Shown: piece after piece, positions 22,401-34,400 of the stretch
Layout: each line of letters opens with the position of its first letter
How positions within the stretch are numbered: the first letter of the stretch is position 1
From: Escarpia spicata
Lineage: Eukaryota; Annelida; Polychaeta; Sabellida; Siboglinidae
Length of the DNA: 64,000 nucleotides
Direction of reading: 5' to 3'
Assembly: GCA_963995525.1 (NCBI GenBank)
Contig: OZ023213.1
Coordinates: 49,066,592-49,130,591, forward strand
Translations under genes and position numbers: made by a program
The notes under the pieces: generated by a model
Database searches by the model: none
Told to the model about the DNA's origin: nothing
Seen by the model: only the letters and a program-made list of their open reading frames with translations

Positions 22401-24960
22401 GTTTGTAGCTCTGTGGGCGTAGGTGTAGTTTAACAGTTGTCGTGTGTGTGTTTATAGCTCTGTAGGCGTAGGTGTAGTTTAACAGTTGTCGTGTGTGTGT
22501 TTGTAGCTCTGTGGGCGTAGGTGTAGTTTAACAGTTGTCGTGTGTGTGTGTTTGTAGCTCTGTGGGCGTAGGTGTAGTTTAACAGTTGTCGTGTGTGTGT
22601 GTGTAGCTCTGTGGGCGTAGGTGTAGTTTAACAGTTGTCGTGTGTGTGTTTGTAGCTCTGTAGGCGTAGGTGTAGTTTAACAGTTGTCGTGTGTGTGTTT
22701 GTAGCTCTGTGGGCGTAGGTGTAGTTTAACAGTTGTCGTGTGTGTGTGTGTGTGTAGCTCTGTGGGCGTAGTTGTAGTTTAACAGTTGTCGTGTGGGTGT
22801 TTGTAGCTCTGTGGGCGTAGTTGTAGTTTAACAGTTGTCATGTGGGTGTTTTATAGCTCTGTAGGCGTAGGTGTAGTTTAACAGTTGTCGTGTGTGTGTT
22901 TGTAGCTCTGTGGGCGTAGGTGTAGTTTAACAGTTGTCGTGTGTGTGTTTGTAGCTCTATGGGCGTAGGTGTAGTTTAACAGTTGTCGTGTGTGTGTTTG
23001 TAGCTCTGTGGGCGTAGGTGTAGTTTAACAGTTGTCGTGTGTGTGTTTGTAGCTCTGTGGGCGTAGGTGTAGTTTAACAGTTGTCGTGTGTGTGTTTGTA
23101 GCTCTGTTGACGTAGGTGTAGTTTAACAGTTGTCGTGTGGGTGTTTGTAGCTCTGTGGGCGTAGGTGTAGTTTAACATTTGTCGTGTGGGTGTTTGTAGC
23201 TCTGTTGACGTAGGTGTAGTTTAACAGTTGTCGTGTGTGTGTGTGTGTAGCTCTGTGGGCGTAGGTGTAGTTTAACAGTTGTCGTGTGTGTGTGTGTAGC
23301 TCTGTGGGCGTAGTTGTAGTTTAACAGTTGTCGTGTGTGTGTGTGTAGCTCTGTTGACGTAGGTGTAGTTTAACAGTTGTCGTGTGGGTGTTTGTAGCTC
23401 TGTAGGCGTAGGTGTAGTTTAACAGTTGTCGTGTGGGTGTTTGTAGCTCTGTGGGCGTAGGTGTAGTTTAACAGTTGTCGTGTGGGTGTTTGTAGCTCTG
23501 TTGACGTAGGTGTAGTTTAACAGTTGTCGTGTGTGTATTTGTAGCTCTGTGGGCGTAGGTGTAGTTTAACAGCTGCCGTGTGTGTATTTGTAGCTCTGTG
23601 GGCGTAGGTGTAGTATAACAGTTGTCGTGGGTGTATTTGTAGCTCTGTGGGCGTAGGTGTAGTTTAACAGTTGTCGTGTGTGTGTATTTGTAACTCTGTG
23701 GGCGTAGGTGTAGTTTAACAGTTGTCGTGTGTGTATTTGTAGCTCTGTGGGCGTATGTGTAGTTCAACAGTTGTTGTGTGTGTGTTTGTAGCTCTGTGCG
23801 CGCAGGTGTAGTTTAACAGTTGTCGTGTGTGTATTTATAGCTCTGTGGGCGTAGGTGTAGTTTAACAGTTGTCGAGTGTGTGTTTGTAGCTCTGTTGATG
23901 TAGGTGTAGTTTAACAGTTGTCGTGTGTGTGTTTGTAGCTCTGTGGGCGTAGGTGTAGTTTAAAATGTTGTCGTGTGGGTGTTTGTAGCTCTGTGGGCGT
24001 AGGTGTAGTTTAACAGTTGTCGTGTGGGTGTTTGTAGCTCTGTGGGCGTAGGTGTAGTTTAACAGTTGTCGTGTGGGTGTTTGTAGCTCTGTGGGCGTAG
24101 GTGTAGTTTAACAGTTGTCGTGTGGGTGTTTGTAGCTCTGTGGGCGTAGGTGTAGTTTAACAGTTGTCGTGTGTGTGTGTGTGCGTAGGTCTGTGGGCGT
24201 AGGTGTAGTTTAACAGTTGTCGTGTGTGTGTTTGTAGCTCTGTAGGCGTAGGTGTAGTTTAACAGTTGTCGTGTGTGTGTGTGTAGCTCTGTGGGCGTAG
24301 TTGTAGTTTAACAGTTGTCGTGTGTGTGTGTTTGTAGCTCTGTAGGCGTAGGTGTAGTTTAACAGTTGTCGTGTGGGTGTTTGTAGCTCTGTGGGCGTAG
24401 GTGTAGTTTAACAGTTGTCGTGTGTGTGTGTGTGTAGCTCTGTGGGCGTAGGTGTAGTTTAACAGTTGTCGTGTGTGTGTGTAGCTCTGTGGGCGTAGGT
24501 GTAGATTAACAGTTGTCGTGTGTGTGTGTGTGTAGCTCTGTGGGCGTAGGTGTAGTTTAACAGTTGTCGTGTGTGTGTTTGTAGCTCTGTGGGCGTAGGT
24601 GTAGTTTAACAGTTGTCGTGTGTGTGTTTGTAGATCTGTGGGCGTAGGTGTAGTTTAACAGTTGTCGTGTGTGTGTTTGTAGCTCTATGGGCGTAGGTGT
24701 AGTTTAACAGTTGTCGTGTGTGTGTGTGTGTAGCTCTGTGGGCGTAGGTGTAGTTTAACAGTTGTCGTGTGTGTGTGTTTGTAGCTCTATGGGCGTAGGT
24801 GTAGTTTAACAGTTGTCGTGTGTGTGTTTGTAGCTCTGTTGACGTAGGTGTAGTTTAATAGTTGTCGTGTGTGTGTGTGTAGCTCTGTGGGCGTAGTTGT
24901 AGTTTAACAGTTGTCGTGTGTGTGTGTGTAGCTCTGTGGGCGTAGTTGTAGTTTAACAGT
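13470..24960. repeat. Higher-order repeat, two ~5,736-bp copies
   Basis: Copies are about 13470-19205 and 19206-24960. Diagnostic variants recur at 5,734-5,737 bp: cgtaattgtag at 13915 and 19652, gggcgaagg at 14454 and 20190 and again at 15195 and 20932, tgtacctctatggg at 16424 and 22160, gcgcagg at 18064 and 23800, gcgtaggtctgtggg at 18448 and 24182. The copies adjoin each other. Confidence 0.88.
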
Positions 24961-27900
24961 TGTCGTGTGTGTGTGTGTTTGTAGCTCTGTGGGCGTAGGT
25001 GTAGTTTAACAGTTGTCGAGTGTGTGCGTGTGTGTGTAGCTCTGTGGGCGTAGGTTTAGTTTAACAGTTGTCGTGTGTGTGTGTTTTTAGCTCTATGGGC
25101 GTAGATGTAGTTTAACAGTTGTCGTGTGTGTGTTTGTAGCTCTGTTGACGTAGGTGTAGTTTAACAGTTGTCGTGTGTGTGTGTTTGTAGCTCTATGGGC
25201 GTAGGTGTAGTTTAACAGTTGTCGTGTGTGTGTTTGTAGCTCTGTTGAGGTAGTTGTAGTTTAACAGTTGTCGTGTGTGTGTTTGTAGCTCTGTTGAGGT
25301 AGTTGTAGTTTAACAGTTGTCGTGTGTGTGTTTGTAGCTCTGTGGGCGTAGTTGTAGTTTAACAGTTGTCGTGTGTGTGTTTGTAGCTCTGTGGGCGTAG
25401 GTGTAGTTTAACAGTTGTCGTGTGTGTGTTTATAGCTCTGTAGGCGTAGGTGTAGTTTAACAGTTGTCGTGTGTGTGTTTGTAGCTCTGTGGGCGTAGGT
25501 GTAGTTTAACAGTTGTCGTGTGTGTGTGTTTGTAGCTCTGTGGGCGTAGGTGTAGTTTAACAGTTGTCGTGTGGGTGTTTGTAGCTCTGTGGGCGTAGGT
25601 GTAGTTTAACAGTTGTCGTGTGTGTGTGTGTGTGTGTGTAGTTCTGTGGGCGTAGGTGTAGTTTAACAGTTGTCGTGTGTGTGTTTGTAGCTTTGTAGGC
25701 GTAGGTGTAGTTTAACAGTTGTCGTGTGTGTGTTTGTATCTCTCTGGGCGTAGGTGTAGTTTAACAGTTGTCGTGTGTGTGTTTGTAGCTCTATGGGCGT
25801 AGGTGTAGTTTAACAGTTGTCGTGTGGGTGTTTGTAGCTCTGTGGGCGTAGGTGTAGTTTAACAGTTGTCGTGTGTGTGTTTGTAGCTCTGTGGGCGTAG
25901 GTGTAGTTTAACAGTTGTCGTGTGTGTGTTTGTAGCTCTGTTGACGTAGGTGTAGTTTAACAGTTGTCGTGTGGGTGTTTGTAGCTCTGTGGGCGTAGGT
26001 GTAGTTTAACAGTTGTCGTGTGGGTGTTTGTAGCTCTGTTGACGTAGGTGTAGTTTAACAGTTGTCGTGTGTGTGTGTGTGTAGCTCTGTGGGCGTAGGT
26101 GTAGTTTAACAGTTGTCGTGTGTGTGTGTGTGTGTGTGTAGCTCTATGGGCGTAGTTGTAGTTTAACAGTTGTCGTGTGTGTGTGTGTAGCTCTGTTGAC
26201 GTAGGTGTAGTTTATCAGTTGTCGTGTGGGTGTTTGTAGCTCTGTAGGCGTAGGTGTAGTTTAACAGTTGTCGTGTGTGTGTGTTTGTAGCTCTATGGGC
26301 GTAGGTGTAGTTTAACAGTTGTCGTGTGTGTGTTTGTAGTTCTGTGGGCGTAGGTGTAGTTTAACAGTTGTCGTGTGTGTGTTTGTAGCTCTGTGGGCGT
26401 AGGTGTAGTTTAACAGTTGTCGTGTGGGTGTTTGTAGCTCTGTGGGCGTAGGTGTAGATTAACAGTTGTCGTGTGGGTGTTTGTATCTTTATGGGCGTAG
26501 GTGTAGTTTAACAGTTGTCGTGTGTGTGTTTGTAGCTCTGTTGACGTAGGTGTAGTTTAACAGTTGTCGTGTGGGTGTTTGTAGCTCTGTGGGCGTAGGT
26601 GTAGTTTAACAGTTGTCGTGTGGGTGTTTATAGCTCTGTAGGCGTAGGTGTAGTTTAACAATTGTCGTGTGGGTGTTTGTAGCTCTGTTGACGTAGGTGT
26701 AGTTTAACAGTTGTCGTGTGGGTGTTTGTAGCTATGTGGGCGTAGGTGTATTTTAACAGTTGTCGTGTGGGTGTTTGTAGCTCTGTGGGCGTAGGTGTAG
26801 TTTAAAAGTTGTCGTGTGTGTGTTTGTAGCTCTGTTGACGTAGGTGTAGTTTAACAGTTGTCGTGTGGGTGTTTGTAGCTCTGTGGGCGTAGGTGTAGTT
26901 TAAAAGTTGTCGTGTGTGTGTTTGTAGCTCTGTTGACGTAGGTGTAGTTGAACAGTTGTCGTGTGGGTGTTTGTAGCTATGTGGGCGTAGGTGTAGTTTA
27001 ACAGTTGTCGTGTGGGTGTTTGTAGCTTTGTGGGCGTAGGTGTAGTTTAACAGTTGTCGTGTGTTTGTTTGTAGCTCTGTGGGCGTAGGTGTAGTTTAAC
27101 AGTTGTCGTGTGTGTGTGTGTGTGTGTGTGTGTAGCTCTGTGGGCGTAGGTGTAGTTTAACAGTTGTCGTGTGGGTGTTTGTAGCTCTGTGGGCGTAGGT
27201 GTAGTTTAACAGTTGGCGTGTGTGTGTTTGTAGCTCTGTGGGCGTAGGTGTAGTTTAACAGTTGTCGTGTGTGTGTGTAGTTCTGTGGGCGTAGGTGTAG
27301 TTTAACAGTTGTCGTGTGTGTGTTTGTAGCTCTATGGGCGTAGGTGTAGTTTAACAGTTGTCGTGTGTGTGTTTGTAGCTCTGTGGGCGTAGGTGTAGTT
27401 TAACAGTTGACGTGTGTGTGTTTGTAGCTCTGTGGGCGTAGGTGTAGTTTAACAGTTGTCGTGTGGGTGTTTGTAGCTCTGTGGGCGTAGGTGTAGATTA
27501 ACAGTTGTCGTGTGGGTGTTTGTAGCTCTGTGGGCGTAGGTGTAGTTTAACAGTTGTCGTGTGGGTGTTTATAGCTCTGTTGACGTAGGTGTAGTTTAAC
27601 AGTTGTCGTGTGGGTGTTTGTAGCTCTGTGGGCGTAGGTGTAGTTTAACAGTTGTCGTGTGGGTGTTTATAGCTCTGTAGGCGTAGGTGTAGTTTAACAG
27701 TTGTCGTGTGTGTGTGTTTGTAGCTCTATGGGCGTAGGTGTAGTTTAACAGTTGTCGTGTGTGTGTTTGTAGCTCTGTTGACGTAGGTGTAGTTTAACAG
27801 TTGTCGTGTGTGTGTGTTTGTAGCTCTATGGGCGTAGGTGTAGTTTAACAGTTGTCGTGTGTGTGTTTGTAGCTCTGTTGACGTAGTTGTAGTTTAACAG

Positions 27901-28346
27901 TTGTCGTGTGTGTGTTTGTAGCTCTATGGGCGTAGGTGTAGTTTATCAGTTGTCGTGTGTGTGTTTGTAGCTCTGTTGACGTAGGTGTAGTTTAACAGCT
28001 GTCGTGTGTGTGTTTGTAGCTCTGTGGGCGTAGTTGTAGTTTAACAGTTGTCGTGTGTGTGTTTGTAGCTCTGTGGGCGTAGGTGTAGTTTAACAGTTGT
28101 CGTGTGTGTGTTTATAGCTCTGTAGGCGTAGGTGTAGTTTAACAGTTGTCGTGTGTGTGTTTGTAGCTCTGTGGGCGTAGGTGTAGTTTAACAGTTGTCG
28201 TGTGTGTGTGTTTGTAGCTCTGTGGGCGTAGGTGTAGTTTAACAGTTGTCGTGTGGGTGTTTGTAGCTCTGTAGGCGTAGGTGTAGTTTAACAGTTGTCG
28301 TGTGTGTGTTTGTAGCTCTGTGGGCGTAGGTGTAGTTTAACAGTTG

Positions 28347-28348
<2 letters not shown>

Positions 28349-28418
<70 letters not shown>
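28349..28418. repeat. (GT)35 expansion inside one satellite unit
   Basis: A pure GT run of 70 bp within a unit that normally has about five GT pairs. The equivalent unit in the second 12.35-kb copy (40705-40764) has 60 bp. Confidence 0.95.
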
Positions 28419-28420
<2 letters not shown>

Positions 28421-31400
28421 CTCTGTGGGCGTAGTTGTAGTTTAACAGTTGTCGTGTGTGTGTTTGTAGCTCTGTGGGCGTAGGTGTAGTTTAACAGTTG
28501 TCGTGTGTGTGTTTGTAGCTCTATGGGCGTAGGTGTAGTTTAACAGTTGTCGTGTGTGTGTTTGTAGCTCTGTGGGCGTAGGTGTAGTTTAACAGTTGTC
28601 GTGTGTGTGTTTGTAGCTCTGTGGGCGTAGGTGTAGTTTAACAGTTGTCGTGTGTGTGTTTGTAGCTCTGTTGACGTAGGTGTAGTTTAACAGTTGTCGT
28701 GTGGGTGTTTGTAGCTCTGTGGGCGTAGGTGTAGTTTAACAGTTGTCGTGTGGGTGTTTGTAGCTCTGTTGACGTAGGTGTAGTTTAACAGTTGTCGTGT
28801 GTGTGTGTGTGTAGCTCTGTGGGCGTAGGTGTAGTTTAACAGTTGTCGTGTGTGTGTGTGTAGCTCTGTGGGCGTAGTTGTAGTTTAACAGTTGTCGTGT
28901 GTGTGTGTGTAGCTCTGTTGACGTAGGTGTAGTTTAACAGTTGTCGTGTGGGTGTTTGTAGCTCTGTAGGCGTAGGTGTAGTTTAACAGTTGTCGTGTGG
29001 GTGTTTGTAGCTCTGTGGGCGTAGGTGTAGTTTAACAGTTGTCGTGTGGGTGTTTGTAGCTCTGTTGACGTAGGTGTAGTTTAACAGTTGTCGTGTGTGT
29101 ATTTGTAGCTCTGTGGGCGTAGGTGTAGTTTAACAGCTGCCGTGTGTGTATTTGTAGCTCTGTGGGCGTAGGTGTAGTATAACAGTTGTCGTGGGTGTAT
29201 TTGTAGCTCTGTGGGCGTAGGTGTAGTTTAACAGTTGTCGTGTGTGTATTTGTAACTCTGTGGGCGTAGGTGTAGTTTAACAGTTGTCGTGTGTGTATTT
29301 GTAGCTCTGTGGGCGTATGTGTAGTTCAACAGTTGTTGTGTGGGTGTTTGTAGCTCTGTGCGCGCAGGTGTAGTTTAACAGTTGTCGTGTGTGTATTTAT
29401 AGCTCTGTGGGCGTAGGTGTAGTTTAACAGTTGTCGAGTGTGTGTTTGTAGCTCTGTTGATGTAGGTGTAGTTTAACAGTTGTCGTGTGTGTGTTTGTAG
29501 CTCTGTGGGCGTAGGTGTAGTTTAAAATGTTGTCGTGTGGGTGTTTGTAGCTCTGTGGGCGTAGGTGTAGTTTAACAGTTGTCGTGTGGGTGTTTGTAGC
29601 TCTGTGGGCGTAGGTGTAGTTTAACAGTTGTCGTGTGGGTGTTTGTAGCTCTGTGGGCGTAGGTGTAGTTTAACAGTTGTCGTGTGGGTGTTTGTAGCTC
29701 TGTGGGCGTAGGTGTAGTTTAACAGTTGTCGTGTGTGTGTGTGTGTAGCTCTGTGGGCGTAGGTGTAGTTTAACAGTTGTCGTGTGTGTGTTTGTAGCCC
29801 TGTAGGCGTAGGTGTAGTTTAACAGTTGTCGTGTGTGTGTGTGTAGCTCTGTGGGCGTAGTTGTAGTTTAACAGTTGTCGTGTGTGTGTGTTTGTAGCTC
29901 TGTAGGCGTAGGTGTAGTTTAACAGTTGTCGTGTGGGTGTTTGTAGCTCTGTGGGCGTAGGTGTAGTTTAACAGTTGTCGTGTGTGTGTGTGTAGCTCTG
30001 TGGGCGTAGGTGTAGTTTAACAGTTGTCGTGTGTGTGTGTTTGTAGCTCTATGGGCGTAGGTGTAGTTTAACAGTTGTCGTGTGTGTGTTTGTAGCTCTG
30101 TTGACGTAGGTGTAGTTTAACAGTTGTCGTGTGTGTGTGTGTAGCTCTGTGGGCGTAGTTGTAGTTTAACAGTTGTCGTGTGTGTGTGGGTAGCTCTGTG
30201 GGCGTAGTTGTAGTTTATCAGTTGTCGTGTGTGTGTGTGTGTGTGTTTGTAGCTCTGTGGGCGTAGGTGTAGTTTAACAGTTGTCGAGTGTGTGTGTGTG
30301 TGTAGCTCTGTGGGCGTAGGTGTAGTTTAACAGTTGTCGTGTGTGTGTGTTTGTAGCTCTATGGGCGTAGATGTAGTTTAACAGTTGTCGTGTGTGTGTT
30401 TGTAGCTCTGTTCACGTAGGTGTAGTTTAACAGTTGTCGTGTGTGTGTGTTTGTAGCTCTATGGGCGTAGGTGTAGTTTAACAGTTGTCGTGTGTGTGTT
30501 TGTAGCTCTGTTGACGTAGTTGTAGTTTAACAGTTGTCGTGTGTGTGTTTGTAGCTCTGTGGGCGTAGTTGTAGTTTAACAGTTGTCGTATGTGTGTTTA
30601 TAGCTCTGTAGGCGTAGGTGTAGTTTAACAGTTGTCGTGTGTGTGTTTGTAGCTCTGTGGGCGTAGGTGTAGTTTAACAGTTGTCGTGTGTGTGTGTTTG
30701 TAGCTCTGTGGGCGTAGGTGTAGTTTAACAGTTGTCGTGTGGGTGTTTGTAGCTCTGTGGGCGTAGGTGTAGTTTAACAGTTGTCGTGTGTGTGTGTGTG
30801 TAGCTCTGTGGGCGTAGGTGTAGTTTAACAGTTGTCGTGTGTGTGTTTGTAGTTCTGTAGGCGTAGGTGTAGTTTAACAGTTGTCGTGTGTGTGTTTGTA
30901 GCTCTGTGGGCGTAGGTGTAGTTTAACAGTTGTCGTGTGTGTGTGTGTGTGTAGCTCTGTGGGCGTAGTTGTAGTTTAACTGTTGTCGTGTGGGTGTTTG
31001 TAGCTCTGTGGGCGTAGTTGTAGTTTAACAGTTGTCATGTGGGTGTTTTATAGCTCTGTAGGCGTAGGTGTAGTTTAACAGTTGTCGTGTGTGTGTTTGT
31101 AGCTCTGTGGGCGTAGGTGTAGTTTAACAGTTGTCGTGTGTGTGTTTGTAGCTCTGTGGGCGTAGGTGTAGTTTAACAGTTGTCGTGTGTGTGTTTGTAA
31201 CTCTAAGGGCGTAGGTGTAGTTTAACAGTTGTCGTGTGTGTGTTTGTAGCTCTGTTGACGTAGGTGTAGTTTAACAGTTGTCGTGTGGGTGTTTGTAGCT
31301 CTGTGGGCGTAGGTGTAGTTTAGCAGTTGTCGTGTGGGTGTTTGTAGCTCTGTTGACGTAGGTGTAGTTTAACAGTTGTCGTGTGTGTGTGTGTGTAGCT

Positions 31401-34400
31401 CTGTGGGCGTAGGTGTAGTTTAACAGTTGTCGTGTGTGTGTGTGTAGCTCTGTGGGCGTAGTTGTAGTTTAACAGATGTCGTGTGTGTGTGTGTGTGTAG
31501 CTCTGTTGACGTAGGTGTAGTTTAACAGTTGTCGTGTGGGTGTTTGTAGCTCTGTAGGCGTAGGTGTAGTTTAACAGTTGTCGTGTGGGTGTTTTTAGCT
31601 CTGTGGGCGTAGGTGTAGTTTAACAGTTGTCGTGTGGGTGTTTGTAGCTCTGTTGACGTAGGTGTAGTTTAACAGTTGTCGTGTGTGTATTTGTAGCTCT
31701 GTGGGCGTATGTGTAGTTTAACAGCTGCCGTGTGTGTATTTGTAGCTCTGTGGGCGTAGGTGTAGTATAACAGTTGTCGTGGGTGTATTTGTAGCTCTGT
31801 GGGCGTATGTGTAGTTCAACAGTTGTTGTGTGTGTGTTTGTAGCTCTGTGCGCGCAGGTGTAGTTTAACAGTTGTCGTGTGTGTATTTATAGCTGTGTGG
31901 GCGTAGGTGTAGTTTAACAGTTGTCGAGTGTGTGTTTGTAGCTCTGTTGATGTAGGTGTAGTTTAACAGTTGTCGTGTGTGTGTTTGTAGCTCTGTGGGC
32001 GTAGGTGTAGTTTAAAATGTTGTCGTGTGGGTGTTTGTAGCTCTGTGGGCGTAGGTGTAGTTTAACAGTTGTCGTGTGGGTGTTTGTAGCTCTGTGGGCG
32101 TAGGTGTAGTTTAACAGTTGTCGTGTGGGTGTTTGTAGCTCTGTGGGCGTAGGTGTAGTTTAACAGTTGTCGTGTGGGTGTTTGTAGCTCTGTGGGCGTA
32201 GGTGTAGTTTAACAGTTGTCGTGTGGGTGTTTGTAGCTCTGTGGGCGTAGGTGTAGTTTAACAGTTGTCGTGTGGGTGTTTGTAGCTCTGTGGGCGTAGG
32301 TGTAGTTTAACAGTTGTCGTGTGGGTGTTTGTAGCTCTGTGGGCGTAGGTGTAGTTTAACAGTTGTCGTGTGTGTGTGTGTAGCTCTGTGGGCGTAGGTG
32401 TAGTTTAACAGTTGTCGTGTGTGTGTTTGTAGCTCTGTAGGCGTAGGTGTAGTTTAACAGTTGTCGTGTGTGTGTGTGTAGCTCTGTGGGCGTAGTTGTA
32501 GTTTAACAGTTGTCGTGTGTGTGTGTTTGTAGCTCTGTAGGCGTAGGTGTAGTTTAACAGTTGTCGTGTGGGTGTTTGTAGCTCTGTGGGCGTAGGTGTA
32601 GTTTAACAGTTGTCGTGTGTGTGTGTGTAGCTCTGTGGGCGTAGGTGTAGTTTAACAGTTGTCGTGTGTGTGTGTAGCTCTGTGGGCGTAGGTGTAGATT
32701 AACAGTTGTCGTGTGTGTGTGTGTAGCTCTGTGGGCGTAGGTGTAGTTTAACAGTTGTCGTGTGTGTGTTTGTAGGTCTGTGGGCGTAGGTGTAGTTTAA
32801 CAGTTGTCGTGTGTGTGTTTGTAGCTCTGTGGGCGTAGGTGTAGTTTAACAGTTGTCGTGTGTGTGTTTGTAGCTCTATGGGCGTAGGTGTAGTTTAACA
32901 GTTGTCGTGTGTGTGTGTGTAGCTCTGTGGGCGTAGGTGTAGTTTAACAGTTGTCGTGTGTGTGTTTGTAGCTCTATGGGCGTAGGTGTAGTTTAACAGT
33001 TGTCGTGTGTGTGTTTGTAGCTCTGTTGACGTAGGTGTAGTTTAACAGTTGTCGTGTATGTGTGTGTAGCTCTGTGGGATTAGTTGTAGTTTAACAGTTG
33101 TCGTGTGTGTGTGTGTAGCTCTGTGGGCGTAGTTGTAGTTTAACAGTTGTCGTGTGTGTGTGTGTGTGTGTGTTTGTAGCTCTGTGGGCGTAGGTGTAGT
33201 TTAACAGTTGTCGAGTGTGTGTGTGTGTGTAGCTCTGTGGGCGTAGGTGTAGTTTAACAGTTGTCGTGTGTGTGTGTTTTTTAGCTCTATGGGCGTAGAT
33301 GTAGTTTAACAGTTGTCGTGTGTGTGTTTGTAGCTCTGTTCACGTAGGTGTAGTTTAACAGTTGTCGTGTGGGTGTTTGTAGCTCTGTAGGCGTAGGTGT
33401 AGTTTAACAGTTGTCGTGTGGGTGTTTGTAGCTCTGTGGGCGTAGGTGTAGTTTAACAGTTGTCGTGTGGGTGTTTGTAGCTCTGTTGACGTAGGTGTAG
33501 TTTAACAGTTGTCGTGTGTGTATTTGTAGCTCTGTGGGCGTAGGTGTAGTTTAACAGCTGCCGTGTGTGTATTTGTAGCTCTGTGGGCGTAGGTGTAGTA
33601 TAACAGTTGTCGTGGGTGTATTTGTAGCTCTGTGGGCGTAGGTGTAGTTTAACAGTTGTCGTGTGTGTATTTGTAACTCTGTGGGCGTAGGTGTAGTTTA
33701 ACAGTTGTCGTGTGTGCATTTGTAGCTCTGTGGGCGTATGTGTAGTTCAACAGTTGTTGTGTGTGTGTTTGTAGCTCTGTGCGCGCAGGTGTAGTTTAAC
33801 AGTTGTCGTGTGTGTATTTATAGCTCTGTGGGCGTAGGTGTAGTTTAACAGTTGTCGAGTGTGTGTTTGTAGCTCTGTTGATGTAGGTGTAGTTTAACAG
33901 TTGTCGTGTGTGTGTTTGTAGCTCTGTGGGCGTAGGTGTAGTTTAAAATGTTGTCGTGTGGGTGTTTGTAGCTCTGTGGGCGTAGTTGTAGTTTAACAGT
34001 TGTCGTGTGTGTGTTTGTAGCTCTGTAGGCGTAGGTGTAGTTTAACAGTTGTCGTGTGTGTGTTTGTAGCTCTGTGGGCGTAGGTGTAGTTTAACAGTTG
34101 TCGTGTGTGTGTGTGTGTGTAGCTCTGTGGGCGTAGATGTAGTTTAACAGTTGTCGTGTGGGTGTTTGTAGCTCTGTGGGCGTAGTTGTAGTTTAACAGT
34201 TGTCATGTGGGTGTTTTATAGCTCTGTAGGCGTAGGTGTAGTTTAACAGTTGTCGTGTGTGTGTTTGTAGCTCTGTGGGCGTAGGTGTAGTTTAACAGTT
34301 GTCGTGTGTGTGTTTGTAGCTCTATGGGCGTAGGTGTAGTTTAACAGTTGTCGTGTGTGTGTTTGTAGCTCTGTGGGCGTAGGTGTAGTTTAACAGTTGT

